Numbered from the stretch's first letter, positions 39,641 to 50,010 are shown. The stretch is 64,000 nt of DNA from Shinisaurus crocodilurus (GCA_021292165.1 JAHFWL010000222.1:1-64000), one strand, 5' to 3'. Made by a program: numbers and translations. The notes: a model not told the origin generated them from the sequence alone.

Positions 39641-40120
39641 GAGGGTGTCCTGCCTAAGGACCCTCAGAAACATGGAGTTGGCACTGATGGTGGCCCCCAC
39701 AAACAGGGACCAGCTCCCACCTTCCCAGCCATAACACATGCCTACCTCCACAGGTGCCCAGGTTTCCCCACCATCTGAGAGATGAAGCAAGGTGGTAACA
39801 TGAAAAAGCGGCTCATCAGTAGTGGCACCCCAAATTGTGCAATGTTCTCTCCAGGAAGGTTCAACCGCTGCCTGCGTTGATGTTAATCTGGCACCAGGTG
39901 AAGCCTGGCTCATTTCCCCAGTCTTGTTCATTCCCCCCCCCTTTATTTATTTATTTTTATTTTTTAAAAATCTCCATGAGGTTTTTGAGCTGCTCTTTCT
40001 AGATTGTGAATCACCCCCCCAAGTTTTTATTTTAGCTCTGACATTGTATCGGCAGCCTCCCTGGACCTGGGAATTTATTTGAAGGGGGTGAGATATAGGT
40101 TTCTTCAACGATAAACAAAT
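39641..40120 (+). mobile_element. Possible L2-like 3' remnant
   Basis: GTGGCACCCCAAATTGTGC, CAATGTTCTCTCCAGG, then TTTCTAGATTGTGAATCACC and GAAGGGGGTGAGATATAGG resemble a LINE C-terminus and tail (compare 6200-6280 reversed). Weak. Confidence 0.35.
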
Positions 40121-40179
40121 GTGTAGTTTGTGTCATCATCAGCATCGACGGTAGCACAAACATCCTGGCACTGGTAAGC

Positions 40180-40440
40180 TCATTAATACATGTGGTGGGA
40201 TCAGTACCCATTATCTTGATTCAGGCCGCAGGTTATGGAACTGAACTTCTTGGTAAGTTGTAATTCAGCAGTTTCACGCTGGAGTCTCCCACTGAAGTTC
40301 CATTGTTTCAGAATGGCCACTTTAAGGTCAGTTACAGCGTGTCCTGCGAATCTGGAAGGTTCTCCTGCTGATTTCTGAACTTTGCCCTTTCTGAGGTCAG
40401 ATTTGTGTCCATTTATTATTTTGTGTAAAGACTGGCCTCT
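40180..40440 (-). pseudogene. Penelope-like element, GIY-YIG-region remnant
   Basis: The minus-strand frame reads GIGQRGQSLHKIINGHKSDL, then GHAVTDLKVAILKQWNFSGR, RETAELQLTKKFSSITCGLN and ends QDNGY-stop. The G-Q-x(4)-L-x(5)-N-G-H-x-S-D block followed by a G-H block, an R-x-x-E helix and a terminal GLN is how I recall the C-terminal GIY-YIG endonuclease region of Penelope-like retroelements. The RT is absent. The adjacent frame past 40440 is antisense L2 and not part of it. Confidence 0.6.
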
Positions 40441-40442
40441 TT

Positions 40443-41100
40443 GTCCTATGCCGATTGCATCATATTTCAGGACCAAGGACAGCAGCCTGGTGTGCAAAAT
40501 GCGGCAGCCAGGCTTATTGCAGGGACCGGAAGGTCCGAGCATATTACACCAGTTCTGGCCCGCTTGCACTGGCTGCCAATATGCTTCCGAGCCGAATTCA
40601 AGGTGCTGGTTTTAACCTATAAAGCCCTACACGGCGTAGGACCACAATACCTGACGGAACGTCTCTCCCAACCGCTATCTACCCGGACACTACGCTCAAC
40701 ATCTGGGGCCCTCCTCCGACTGCCACCTCCAAGAGAGGCTCGGTTAGTGGCAACGAGGAGGAGGGCCTTCTCGGTGGTAGCCCCCCAGTTATGGAATCAG
40801 CTCCCCACTGAGACCCGCCTGGCGCCAACCTTACTATCTTTTCGGCGCCAGGTTAAGACTTCCCTCTATGCCAAGGCATTTAGTTAGGAGCTTGGAATAG
40901 CACGGAGGGGATTGTCACCTGTAGGCTCAGTTTTATTGGCTTTTGTATTGTTATTTTAAACTGTGTTTTTAAATTTGGTTTTTAATTTTTTAAACTATTT
41001 TGTATGTTTTTTATTGTTGTTTTTATGTATAGAGTGTTGTGAACCGCCCAGAGAGCTTCGGCTGTGGGGCGGTATATAAATGAAATAAATGCAATGAAAT
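40443..41100 (+). mobile_element. L2-like LINE, 3' half (second subfamily)
   Basis: Open frame to 40887 encodes QNAAARLIAGTGRSEHITPV, LARLHWLPICFRAEFKVLVL, YKALHGVGPQYLTERL, RRRAFSVVAPQLWNQLPTET, SFRRQVKTSLYAKAFS. The 3' UTR ends GTGAACCGCCCAGAGAGC, CGGTATATAAATGAAATAAA. Diverged from the 30.2-kb subfamily at both protein and tail, so two L2-like lineages were active. Confidence 0.85.
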
Positions 41101-41273
41101 GAATGAAATGATTTCTTCTTATCGCTGTTACATTTGCATCCACAACAAGGGATTCTATGTCAATCTCTCCACTATGAAATGATCTGAACAGGCACTTTAT
41201 ACCAGAATAAACAAGTTGGACATTCAACAAAATGTCGTCGTGTGGGTAACGCTGTGCCAAAATGGTCTTCCAT

Positions 41274-41306
<33 letters not shown>
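41274..41306 (+). repeat. (GT)n microsatellite
   Basis: About 16 uninterrupted GT units. Confidence 0.95.
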
Positions 41307-41307
<1 letters not shown>

Positions 41308-41905
41308 GGTTACCACTTTCATTCAATTTGATGAAAACAAATTGATTTTGGGAAATGTGCCAAAGGAGAAGAAAAGGTGGGTGAAATTCTCATAGGGTTG
41401 TTGTTACTACGACAGATAATCTGGGCGTTAGATTCCCTCCAAGGAGAGAGGCTAACCCCACCCTATTGCAAAAGGTTTGGGATCTTTGGCTGGAGTAAAA
41501 ACACGCGTAGTTGGGTGAAGAATGTGCCTTGCCCTTTAACACTAAACCTAGACTTGACAAACTGACACTGAACTTGAGACTCAACACGTTTAGAAGGGAA
41601 AGCAGAGCCGTTTATTTTAAGGAGAAATATAGAGTAGGTACAGTGTCTTAGTTCCTGGTCTTACAATGTTTTACACCCAAATTCAGACAGCAAACTATAC
41701 CTACTGCATCTCCAATCATACTCTGTAATCTAAATAGAAAAGATCCCTGTGCCTTTTGGGGAGAGAGAGAGAAGGCCTGCACCCCACGCTGGCAAGGAAA
41801 AGGAAAGAATAAGGAAAGAATCCATCGCTACCTGTCCTGTTGGTGGTCCTGTGTTGGAAGGGGGTCCTGCATGGAAGAGTGTGGAATGCTCCTAGACACT
41901 GTTCC
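41307..41905. other. Unassigned stretch
   Basis: No gene or repeat recognised. CTTGACAAACTGACACTGAAC near 41555 looks repeat-like but has no second copy here. Confidence 0.3.
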
Positions 41906-41910
41906 GTAGG

Positions 41911-42190
41911 GATGTGCACGGAGCTTGATTGGGGAGTGGGTGGGTGGAAGTCCAGAGAACTCGCCAGGGTTGACCCCCCCCCCGAGCTCTGCTCACCCTA
42001 CCTTTTCCCCAGCTCACCTCGCGTTCTTGCAAGCTGAGCTGGGAGAAAGTGACTTCCGTGTTCCGGTGCTACGTTGTTTACATAGCAAACAGCCCAATTT
42101 GTGCAAATCAGGCCGTTTTCTATGTAAACAACGTCGAGCCAGGGACCCGGAAGTCCGGCGTGCGGTGAGATGAGTCCCAGGTGGGTCGCC
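41911..42190. mobile_element. Palindromic MITE, family B, copy 3
   Basis: Ends TAGGGATGTGCACGGAGC and CCGATCCCTA. The interior has GAAGTCCAGAGAACTCGCC, CTACGTTGTTTACATAGCAAAC mirrored by GTTTTCTATGTAAACAACG, and GACCCGGAAGTCC. About 280 bases. I see no clean target duplication. Confidence 0.65.
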
Positions 42191-42530
42191 GATCCCTACC
42201 AGTCAGTCAACCAGGCCCTTGTCCATGATGATTCATTGCATTCCCACATCCCAGTTATCCATTCCCAAAAAATCAGTCAGCATTCCATGCAAACTCAGGC
42301 TTCGTTGGTCTGCTTATGGGTCTTCCCCCCCCCTTGGGATTTTTCCCCCCTGGAAAAAAGTGTATTTCTGAAAACCTCAGGCTCCCCTAAGCCTGTTCCG
42401 ACTTCCCTCTTGTGCGTGGATGGTGCCATTTTACCTGCATAAGCAACGGCGCTCCTGAACGCTGGAAATAGAGGGAATGGCGCAAGTTTATCTATACGCC
42501 AACCTTCCACCAAGACATATATTATTTTAT
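42191..42530. other. Unassigned stretch
   Basis: Nothing recognised beyond a C-run near 42325. Confidence 0.3.
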
Positions 42531-42534
42531 AGGC

Positions 42535-42775
42535 CTGGAGATGCACAAGGATTTCGTTTTTGCTCACAAAACGTGCAAGCGTGCCCTGTTCGAAGCTCCG
42601 AACGTGAGCGCGAGCGCTAAAAATAGTCGTGAATCATTGAGCACGTGCTCACGTTCGTCTTGTTGCCGATTCCCGGTTTGATTTGTGCAGATTTTCTACT
42701 TTGTGTAAGTTTCCTCCGTAGACGTTCGGATCATCCTGGCAAAATCTTTGATGTCGCTCCTTTGTCCATCCCTAT
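42535..42775. mobile_element. Family A MITE-like element
   Basis: GGAGATGCACAAGGATTTCG, CAAAACGTGCAAGCGTGCCC, GAACGTGAGCGCGAGCGC, CTGTTCGAAGCTCCG, and right end TTTGTCCATCCCTA. Flanks TATAGGCC and TAATGGCC agree at six of eight bases, compatible with an old 8-bp duplication. Same order as 47950 and 54880. Confidence 0.55.
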
Positions 42776-42940
42776 AATGGCCTCCACTAATAAATATACT
42801 CTTGTTGTGTCATTCCTTTTCCTCTCTTGTAAATGCAATGGCGTGTTGTTGTTTCCTTCTTTCCGCTCCCTATTTTTTTTCCCAATGGCCATTTTAAGGC
42901 ATTTAAAGAAACATTAATCTCTTATTACTGTTTGGATCAA
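42776..42940. other. Candidate conserved non-coding element
   Basis: CCACTAATAAATATACTC, TTGTAAATGCAATGGCG, CAATGGCCATTTTAAGGC and GAAACATTAATCTCTTATTAC: short single-copy AT-rich block. Inference only. Confidence 0.3.
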
Positions 42941-43388
42941 TAGCCGAACTGATAGATCAGGCCACGGAGGCCACGCCAGACGTTCATTCCATACCCCCGA
43001 GAGATATCTGCCCCATAAAAGTCGGGCTAAGAGGGCAGTTGCCCTTGCCCGTGCCGAAGGATTGATGCAAAGCCTTATGGGGAAAAAGAGCAAGGGCCGT
43101 GGTCCTCGATGGCTTTGGTTTTAGAGGCAGGTTAGACACATTCTTGGAGGGCAGGTCCAGCAGCAACGACGTCTGTTGACTGGAGCCTCAAGATAAAGGG
43201 TAGATCGGAATACACCTCCCCAGTTTCGTCGCCCCGTCTGCGGTGGGGTCAAAGTGGGGGGTAGGTTTGGGGGATTTTCGGAAGTGGAGTGCACAATCCA
43301 GGGTGCAGGATGGAAGCCGTGCTTCCCCCTTTTCAGTGTGTGGACACATGTTTAAGTCATGGGGGGGGTTGTGTGAGGAAGAGGAGGA
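42941..43388. other. Unassigned stretch, possible old CR1 remnant
   Basis: GGTTAGACACATTCTTGGAGG near 43130 resembles the CR1 C-terminal region but is too diverged to be sure. Confidence 0.3.
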
Positions 43389-43452
43389 GCAAGGAAGGAA
43401 GGAAGGAAGGAAGGAGGAAGGAAGGAAGGAAGGAAGGAAGGAAGGAAGGAAG
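43389..43452 (+). repeat. (GGAA)n microsatellite
   Basis: AAGG units with a single AGGAGG interruption. Confidence 0.95.
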
Positions 43453-43756
43453 GGGCATCATGCATGTCTAGGCCAGTGTCAGCCTACCTGTGCACAATCT
43501 GTTCTGTAAATTAGTTTTGTAATAAACTTTGCTCGTACTTGGCTTCTGTGCAATAGTTATACGATGCATCGGACAGGATTCCTCTCTTACCAAGTGAAGA
43601 TTATTTGACTGTTGACAGAGTGACATCATAATCCTTCGCCTCCAGGCAAGGGGTAATTGATCATGTGGGTCATATATATGTAGGATCTCCAAGGAAGTTA
43701 AATGACTATGCCATTAGGGCATGTTGGGGGAGGTGGCCATATGTGTGTGTGTATAT

Positions 43757-43900
43757 ATATGGGGTGGGTTAAGATTTTAAAATTTTTATATTGTTTTAAT
43801 GTATTTTATTGCATTTATGTATTTTATTCTGTGTACATCGCCCAGGGTGGCCGGTTGCCGGCCAGATGGGCGATAAATAAATATTAATAATAAATAAATA
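43757..43900 (+). mobile_element. L2-like LINE 3' tail
   Basis: ATATATGGGGTGGGTTAAG, TGTACATCGCCCAGGGTGG, CGGCCAGATGGGCGATAAAT then an (AATA)n tail: 3' UTR of the 30.2-kb subfamily only. Confidence 0.75.
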
Positions 43901-43945
43901 ATAAATAATAAATAATAAATAATAATAAATATATATATGTATATG

Positions 43946-43988
<43 letters not shown>

Positions 43989-44045
43989 ATGTAGTCATAG
44001 AGCTTCAGTCATTGGGCGGTATAGAAATGTAATAAATAAATAAAT
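43901..44045. repeat. AT-rich array of ATATGT units plus second LINE tail
   Basis: A degenerate (TATATG)n array follows the L2 tail, then GAGCTTCAGTCATTGGGCGG, TATAGAAATGTAATAAATAA, a fragment of the 40.4-kb L2-like tail. Confidence 0.7.
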
Positions 44046-44720
44046 ATACATATTTTAAATCTTGGGATCTTTCATAATACTGAAAGTGCATTTTGTCGTA
44101 ACTGCCTTCATTTAAAAACGTTTCAGTATCATATGATCTTATTAATAGGTTTCATGTGTCTCATTTGAGTGCTGGAAGGCACCTCGAGAAGACTGTGGTC
44201 TTGGAAAGAGGCGAAGAAATGGTTTCAATGATATTTATCTGTCTGAAGTATTTTTTTTTTTTTTATGCCGCTCCTCAGCCGAAAAGGCTCCCTGATCGGT
44301 GTACAAAAAAGACACTCGCTGCCACCTCAAAAGACACGACACGCAAGGGAAAAAAATGGGGAGGGAAGAGGAAAAAATATTTCTTTCGGCAGGGCTGGCG
44401 GAATGCTCCTGCTTTCTCCTCTGATCTCCCTCAGTGCAGTGTGCTGGAATGGCTGCTGGTGGAGACAGTTGAGGAAGAGGAGCCTTCATGGGGGAGGCCT
44501 TTCAGTAGGGTTGGAGGAACCTCCCTCTCACCTCCCTCCATTCACCCTGCTGGAATAATATTTTACCAACAAATCTCCTGTAGAGTATGGCTACATGATG
44601 ACACAGTGCTGCTCTGCTGGTGGGGTTCTGGCTAAAAAGAACATAGCAGATACTATAAAATAGCAGAGAGCCATTTTACAGTAGCAAATGGCTGCCATTG
44701 ATAGTAGAGTATCAATAAGA
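44046..44720. other. Unassigned stretch
   Basis: Plus-strand open frame 44156-44635 has no domain and spans a poly-T tract. No exon signals I would trust. Confidence 0.3.
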
Positions 44721-44724
44721 GAGA

Positions 44725-45000
44725 GCCATTTTAGTGGCACAGTGGTTAGAGTGTTGCATCGGGACCCGGGAGATCTGCGTCCGAGTCCCCACTCAGCCAT
44801 GAAGGTCACTGGGTGACTTGGGGCCAGTCTCTGACTCTCAGCTTCACCTACCTCACAGGGTTGTTGTGAGGATAAAATGGAGAGGAGGAGGAGGAGGAGG
44901 AGGAGGAGGAGGAGGAGGAGGAGGAGGAGGATTACGTAAGCCACCTTGGCTTCCTTGCAGGAAAAAAAAAAGGCTGGATATATAAATATAATACATAAAC
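44725..45000 (+). mobile_element. Sauria-type SINE
   Basis: Plus strand: GCACAGTGGTTAGAGTGTTG, GATCTGCGTCCGAGTCCCC (mutated B-box), GGGTGACTTGGGGCCAG, expanded (GGA)n at 44884-44932, TAAGCCACCTTGGCTTCC and an ATAAATATAATAC tail. More diverged than 31471. Confidence 0.85.
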
Positions 45001-45061
45001 ATATAAATAGATATGAATGAATATAAATAAATATAGATACCAGCCAGGGGCTACCTGTAGT

Positions 45062-45624
45062 TAAGGATGGGTGAGAAATTTGTTTCAGTTTGTTTGTGAT
45101 AAGAATTTACCAAAATTTGCCAAAATAATCATAATCATAATCATAATCATAATCATAATCATATTTTGGATGGAAAGAACTTCAGATTTCAAATAAATAA
45201 ATAAATAAATAAATAAAAATTTCAAGTGGCAGAAAGCAAAACTGATAGATTTGTCCATCCATGCTCTTTGAGCACTCCTCAAAGTCTGGGCTTGAATCCC
45301 TTTGCGTTCAACCACCTTTCCAGTGCTGAATTGGGGTTGCCACCTCTTTTGTTCCCAACACAGTCCTCATCTTTAATAACAGCTACATGGTTGGCAGGTC
45401 CAGCGTGGTCATCTCCATGCTGGGAATCACTGTACCTATTGAATTTGGACGATGCAGATGGGCGAGAACACCGTCCGTTTGCTTTGCACGAGGATTTGTT
45501 CAAATTCGCAAATTTCTTCGTGTGATGGAAAGAACTTGAGATTTAAAGAATTCGAATGTGGGAGGAAGTGAAACTGGCAAAATTCGCCAGGGATTGTACC
45601 AGTGGAGACTGGTGTGGCTCCCAT
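45062..45624. repeat. MITE-like repeat with ATAATC microsatellite
   Basis: Opens GGATGGGTGAGAAATTTGTTTC, the common element-end motif. Contains (AATCAT)n at 45125-45161 and (AAAT)n near 45195. GATAGATTTGTCCATCC at 45243 could be the right end. Beyond 45260 nothing is recognised. Confidence 0.4.
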
Positions 45625-45697
45625 GTCAGTGGGGCTGACCACACTGAGTTAGATAGGCCAATGATCTGATCCGGTACAAAGCAGCTTCCTACACTCC
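45625..45697 (+). mobile_element. tRNA-derived SINE (family T), tail fragment
   Basis: GTTAGATAGGCCAATGATCTG, CCGGTACAAAGCAGCTTCCT matches the end of the SINE at 28495-28846. Confidence 0.55.
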
Positions 45698-46059
45698 TAA
45701 CTTGCAAGGCTTCCTTATTGTCATTAACTCCATTTTACCTTTTGGGGGGCATTGAATTGCACTCATTCCTATAATCTAGGAATGGATTATTCATCTCATA
45801 TTTCCAATGCCTACTTCCCTCTGAACTGCACCACTTCAGACTGTCGCGTGTGTTGTAAATACTCCTCCAATACATTCCCCGCACTTAGAAAGCAAGCATG
45901 TCAGGGAGAAGGCTAGGCTAGAATCCTTTCTCCCAACCTGCTAGTTTTCTCTGTTCAGGGACCTCTCTCTCTCTCTGGTCTAGAAGAACGTTTATATTTG
46001 GTTAATCTCTCTCTAGGCTGCCCACAGCTGACAGTCGACACCTATGAAGGTGAAGAGCC
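45698..46059. other. Unassigned stretch
   Basis: Nothing recognised except a short CTCTCT run at 45964. Confidence 0.3.
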
Positions 46060-46176
46060 CAATTTTATGATGATGATTATTGTTTTATCGTCTCCCGTTT
46101 GCCTGCCTTGTAATTTATTTGTTAATCTGCTCTCCAGCTCATGAATTTTGTGTTCGGAAGGTGGTGGGAAAGGAGA

Positions 46177-46218
46177 CAGAGAGAGAGAGAGAAAGAGAAA
46201 GAGAGAAAGAGAGAGAAA
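46177..46218 (+). repeat. Imperfect (GA)n microsatellite
   Basis: GAGAGA with AAAGAG interruptions. Confidence 0.9.
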
Positions 46219-46541
46219 TTAAATACGCTGGCCCTTTGAAAGGTGAAGGACGAGATTCGAGGACGAAGGATTTGCCATTCCAGCCTTCCATCATCCTTGT
46301 AAAAAGGCAAATATGAAGTCAGCAGAAAAAAAAAAAAAAGAGCGATAAAGACTCCTCAATTAATAATTATTCTGATGGGTTCATCAGGATTCCAAGCGCC
46401 GTGGGTCAAAAAGGACAAACCCACAACCAATCTCATTCTCTTGCCTTCTGATGCTCAGGTTGGGGGGGGGGATTTTTTTTTTGGCAATCTCTCGTTGTCT
46501 CCCCAATGCCAACTTTACTTCCCTCCCCCCTTCATATATTC

Positions 46542-46597
46542 CCCTCCTCCTCCTCCTCCTCCTCCTCCTCCTCCTCCTCCTCCTCCTCCTCCTCCTC
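46542..46597 (+). repeat. (TCC)n microsatellite
   Basis: About 18 perfect CTC units. Confidence 0.95.
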
Positions 46598-47265
46598 TTT
46601 CTTTTATGGGCATCCTGAGTGCGAAAAATATGGCTTTCCTTTATGGTACTCCAACCCGAATGAAGCTATAAAATTATGAACAGTTTTTATGATGGCTATT
46701 CGAGGATAGCTCCGATATTGATGGTATACAGGCTGTATCTATCTTCCTCCTCTCTCCCCCCCCCCAAATCTTTCCTCTTCATCTCTCTCTTCTCCCCTGA
46801 CTCCCCCCTCCCCTATTGTGTAGCACGAAGAGAAAAGAGAAGGAGTGGGGGGGGGGTGTCGGCGCAGGGGAGGATGAGAACGGGGTGATCTGTGTAACTA
46901 TTTTTCATGCATTTAATATATTAATTATGTAGTAAATGCTCCCTTGGCTGTACTTGGCTTGGCAGAGAATGACAGCTTGCACACGGCGTTCCAATGGCAG
47001 CCCCATCAGCGTACACTGTATTATATTGGAGAGGTCAGGCTGGGGTTAATGTAACTTTTTTATTTGCTGATTTTTCATAGGCGGGAGCCAAGCTGGTAAA
47101 GGGTTGCGCCGGGGGGGGGACGGGGGGACGGACGAGAAGGTGTTAAGGAGAGCAGAGATGATAATGGCTAGCGACAAACCCTTCCCTTCTGCGGCCGGCT
47201 ACAGGGCCCAATCCGTGCCGGGTTATGCAACGGGAAGGGAGAGACCAGCAGTGGCTGGCAGCTCC

Positions 47266-47327
47266 ACCCAGTGTCAGTGGGGCGTTGTGTATCCACTCCG
47301 GGTTTCAACCTGAACTTTGAGGAAGAT
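47266..47327 (+). repeat. Family E fragment
   Basis: TGTCAGTGGGGCGTTGTGTATCC, GGTTTCAACCTGAACTTTG match the left arm of the family E copy at 36836. Confidence 0.5.
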
Positions 47328-47785
47328 CTGCCTTCTGCCCACACCTAAACTATGGCTGTCGTTCTGTGATTTATTTGACTTGCGCCCGGCCTTTCTACCA
47401 AGAAACATGGCACTCCAGGCATGCCCTGGGGCTGGCGGCAGGTGGAATGGAGTGAAGTGGCCGGCATCTGGAGCAGGAACGCTCCACGTTTTGTTCCAGG
47501 GTCCCACTCACATTCTTATAATAAAGCCAATTTCAATGAAGCCAAGCAATCTCAGCGGACTTTGGGCGGTGGCACAGATCCACCACCAGGAAGCCTAGCA
47601 GCTCTCCCTGGATTACAAGAATCCCAAGATGGCATCAGAATCAGACACGGGGAGATGCTGCCAGTATCCAGGGGAGGCTGATGGATCGAATGTCAGTGGG
47701 GTCATGTATCCACTCCGGGTTTTAGCCTGAACTTTAACGGAGCTATCTGTGACGCAGAACCTATTTTGGGGATGAGGAAAGAGGT
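47328..47785 (+). repeat. Dispersed composite repeat D, copy 2
   Basis: Follows 18556-19035 in order: CCTTTCTACCAAGAAACATG, GAAGTGGCCGGCATCTGGAG, CACCACCAGGAAGCCTAG, GTATCCAGGGGAGGCTG, GTATCCACTCCGGGTTTTAG, GAACCTATTTTGGGGATG. Both copies end in half a family E element, so D and E may be one transposable unit. Confidence 0.65.
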
Positions 47786-47949
47786 GCGTTAAGCTTGCAT
47801 GGGGGGGGGGGACCAGCGCCATTTTTGCACAAATCGGCACACGTGGGGAAATGAGGTGGGATCTCCGACAGTTGGACTACAAACCACCGAGCACTCTGGC
47901 AGAATCCATCTGTGTGGGTTTCCCAACGGGTCTTGGTTTATCCAATACT

Positions 47950-48385
47950 GGATAAGCCCCAGAGAGTGTGTAGAGCTTCACTTTTGCTTGCAAAACATGT
48001 GACCTGACCATGCCCCATCTGAAGCTCTCTGAACATGAGCGCGAGCAGGCTCACGCGTCCGCCAAAAATGTTCGTAAATTGCAGAGCACGTGCTCGCGGT
48101 CGCCTCATTCCGTGTTCTCAGTTGGATTTGCCCAGATTTCTTCATTGGAGCCAATTTCCTCCGTAGACTGCATCAGCCCTGCTTTAGGAATTTTGCACCA
48201 ATTTGGGGAAACCTGCCTGTGCAAAGCTCCCGTTCGATCACTGCTCAATTTGCGCAAGTTTCCCGCCCGCACAACAAAGTGAGCAGTGGTTGCAAAGGCA
48301 AACGGGAACTGAGCACGGGACGAGTGGCAGGAAGTTGTTTGGAGAGAATCCTGGTGATCTTGAAGACTGTTCTTTCACCTGTCCC
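47950..48385. mobile_element. Family A MITE-like element
   Basis: TGTAGAGCTTCACTTTTGC, AAACATGTGACCTGACC, GAGCGCGAGCAGGCTCAC, GCACGTGCTCGCGGTCG, GTAGACTGCATCAGCCC, GATCACTGCTCAATTTGC, GGTTGCAAAGGCAAACGG, right end CACCTGTCCCTA. Parallel to 54880-55305. Non-coding. Confidence 0.55.
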
Positions 48386-48414
48386 TACGTGCAGCATCGG
48401 AGGTGCTACCTGAG

Positions 48415-48582
48415 ATTTCATAGATTTCATAGATCATAGAGTTGGAAGGAGCCTACAAGGCTATCGAGTCCAACCCCCTGCTCAATGCAGGAAACTAGAG
48501 GAGGGGTCTTCCATCCAAGTAATAACCAGTGCCTGACCCTGCTTAGCTTTCCACACTCAGACAAGCTGAGCCAGCATAAGCC
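48415..48582 (-). mobile_element. 5S rRNA-derived SINE with CR1-like tail, copy 3
   Basis: Minus strand: GGCTTATGCTGGCTCAGC head, TTGTCTGAGTGTGGAAAG, CTAAGCAGGGTCAGGCAC, TTATTACTTGGATGG (C-box onset), then GTTTCCTGCATTGAGCAGGG to CTATGATCTATGAAATC repeated twice at the tail. Confidence 0.85.
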
Positions 48583-48779
48583 GATGTCAGAAATGTCCTC
48601 TCAGGTGGGACATACGTTTGCATTTCTCAATTAATAATTACTGTAGAAGATACGAACAAGGGGCACAAGGATGCAGGCGGAGAGGCTCCAGGTTCAAAAC
48701 CTCAGCTGAGCTTGACAGTGGAACAGAAGCATGATAGCACAGGACTACCATAATTGTCATCTCCTCTGTGTTTCGGACG
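48583..48779. other. Unassigned short stretch
   Basis: Nothing recognised. Confidence 0.3.
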
Positions 48780-49080
48780 GCTTGAGTGCTGTTACGCATG
48801 TCGCCAAAACAGCACCACCGCAAGAGCAAGGTTTCTGCAGGAAACCCCTAAGTTTTGCAGAAGGTTTTAAAAATGATTTAAAAAAAAAAATAGCAAAAAT
48901 ATCCCAAGGACTGAGCATGCTCAATAGGCATGGAATGATGACTGTCTGCTCAGGAATTGAAGCAATGGAATGGCATGGCATGGAAGAGGGCATGGCCGGC
49001 AGACTGGAACAGCTAGCATTTTGTGGCAGGTCCCACCTGTAATAATAGAATATTCAGAATTGGGATCTGAAGCCAGACCA
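48780..49080 (+). repeat. Dispersed repeat F, copy 2
   Basis: GTTACGCATGTCGCCAAAAC, CAAGGACTGAGCATGCTCAA, GAGGGCATGGCCGGCAGAC and GGTCCCACCTGTAATAATAG parallel 12800-13340. Here it is not split by a SINE. Confidence 0.5.
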
Positions 49081-49102
49081 CAGGTGATCCTGACCTGAAG
49101 GG

Positions 49103-49124
49103 ATGGGAGAAGGAGGAGGAGGAG

Positions 49125-49155
<31 letters not shown>
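49103..49155 (+). repeat. (GGA)n microsatellite
   Basis: GGA run ending in GGAAGA variants. Confidence 0.95.
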
Positions 49156-49157
<2 letters not shown>

Positions 49158-49409
49158 ACACAACGGTGAGCTGCCACCATCCATGTTCTGGTAGTAGCCC
49201 CTGCCTACATCAACTGCCACCAGAAGGGCATCTGGGTAACATCTCAACCTTAGGGGATGGGAGAAGATACAGATTAAGCTTGAACTCAAAGGGGGAAGAG
49301 AAACTGGAGAAGATAAGAAAGGGGAGCAGCCCAACAAAGACTAGGCCAGTGCAGATGTGACTTCAGTTGATATCTTCCCATCTGGGCAACTGAATCAAGC
49401 GTCACCATC
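49156..49409. other. Unassigned short stretch
   Basis: Nothing recognised. Confidence 0.3.
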
Positions 49410-49572
49410 CTGCTTTTTTTCCCTCCTCCCTCCCAATCCCTATTTCCTTGCGTCTCGTGTCTCTTTTGATGGCAAGCCTGAGGGCAGGCACCGCCTGATG
49501 ATTGTATCTTGTAAGCTGCCCCGGGGGCCTTTAAAAAGGCTTTGAATAAAAAAAAACACCCCTAAATAAATC
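49410..49572 (+). repeat. Dispersed 3'-end repeat X
   Basis: CTTGCGTCTCGTGTCTTTTG, GGCAAGCCTGAGGGCAGGC, TTGTAAGCTGCCCCGGGGGC and CTTTGAATAAAAAAAAACACC: same 3' end as 17220-17425 with an A-rich tail. Confidence 0.6.
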
Positions 49573-50002
49573 AGTGTTGCTGCTCTACCTTGATAGCTAC
49601 AGGAAAGCTGTTCCCCAGGCAGCTGATTCATTCAGCGGGGAGTAACATTTAAATGTCCCCGCTCCCGGTGCGTGCTGATCACTTAGTCTGTGAATGTGTG
49701 TTTACACTTGCATAGGCTGGGCTTATAAGCAATGCCAGCTCCAGGGTCCCTTGGGGCACATGCCTAAGCATGCCCACTCTTGACGCTGACCCTGCATCCA
49801 GGCCTGTGTGTATACAGCGGGATCATGACATCAGCAAGAACCTGCTGCCTCACTCACTAGTGAGCGGGGAGGAGCCAGATGCACCGCCAACCCATGCGAC
49901 CACATTGCTCTCCAAAAGAGGAAAGACGTCGCCCCAAATAGAGGAAACATCACCCAAAAAAAGAGGGCAAAAGAGGACCCAGGCTTGCATAAAGTCAGCA
50001 TA
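49573..50002. other. Unassigned, partly repeat G-like
   Basis: GCCAGCTCCAGGGTCCC and CATGCCCACTCTTGACGC near 49736-49785 resemble repeat G (56270-56325). The rest is unrecognised. Confidence 0.35.
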
Positions 50003-50010
50003 TCCTAATG

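Larger units (their letters stand above)
46060..47095. other. Candidate conserved non-coding cluster
   Basis: Blocks of single-copy AT-rich sequence separated by simple repeats: CCTTGTAATTTATTTGTTAATC, CAATTAATAATTATTCTG, GGCTTTCCTTTATGGTAC, GAAGCTATAAAATTATGAAC, TTTCATGCATTTAATATATT, GCACACGGCGTTCCAATGGC and CACTGTATTATATTGGAG. The texture is that of an enhancer cluster near a developmental gene. No reading frame is convincing. Confidence 0.45.

Noticed and set aside
44156..44635. A 159-residue plus-strand open frame as a gene
   Set aside because: Contains a poly-T-encoded F run and no recognisable domain; no matching codon or splice evidence.
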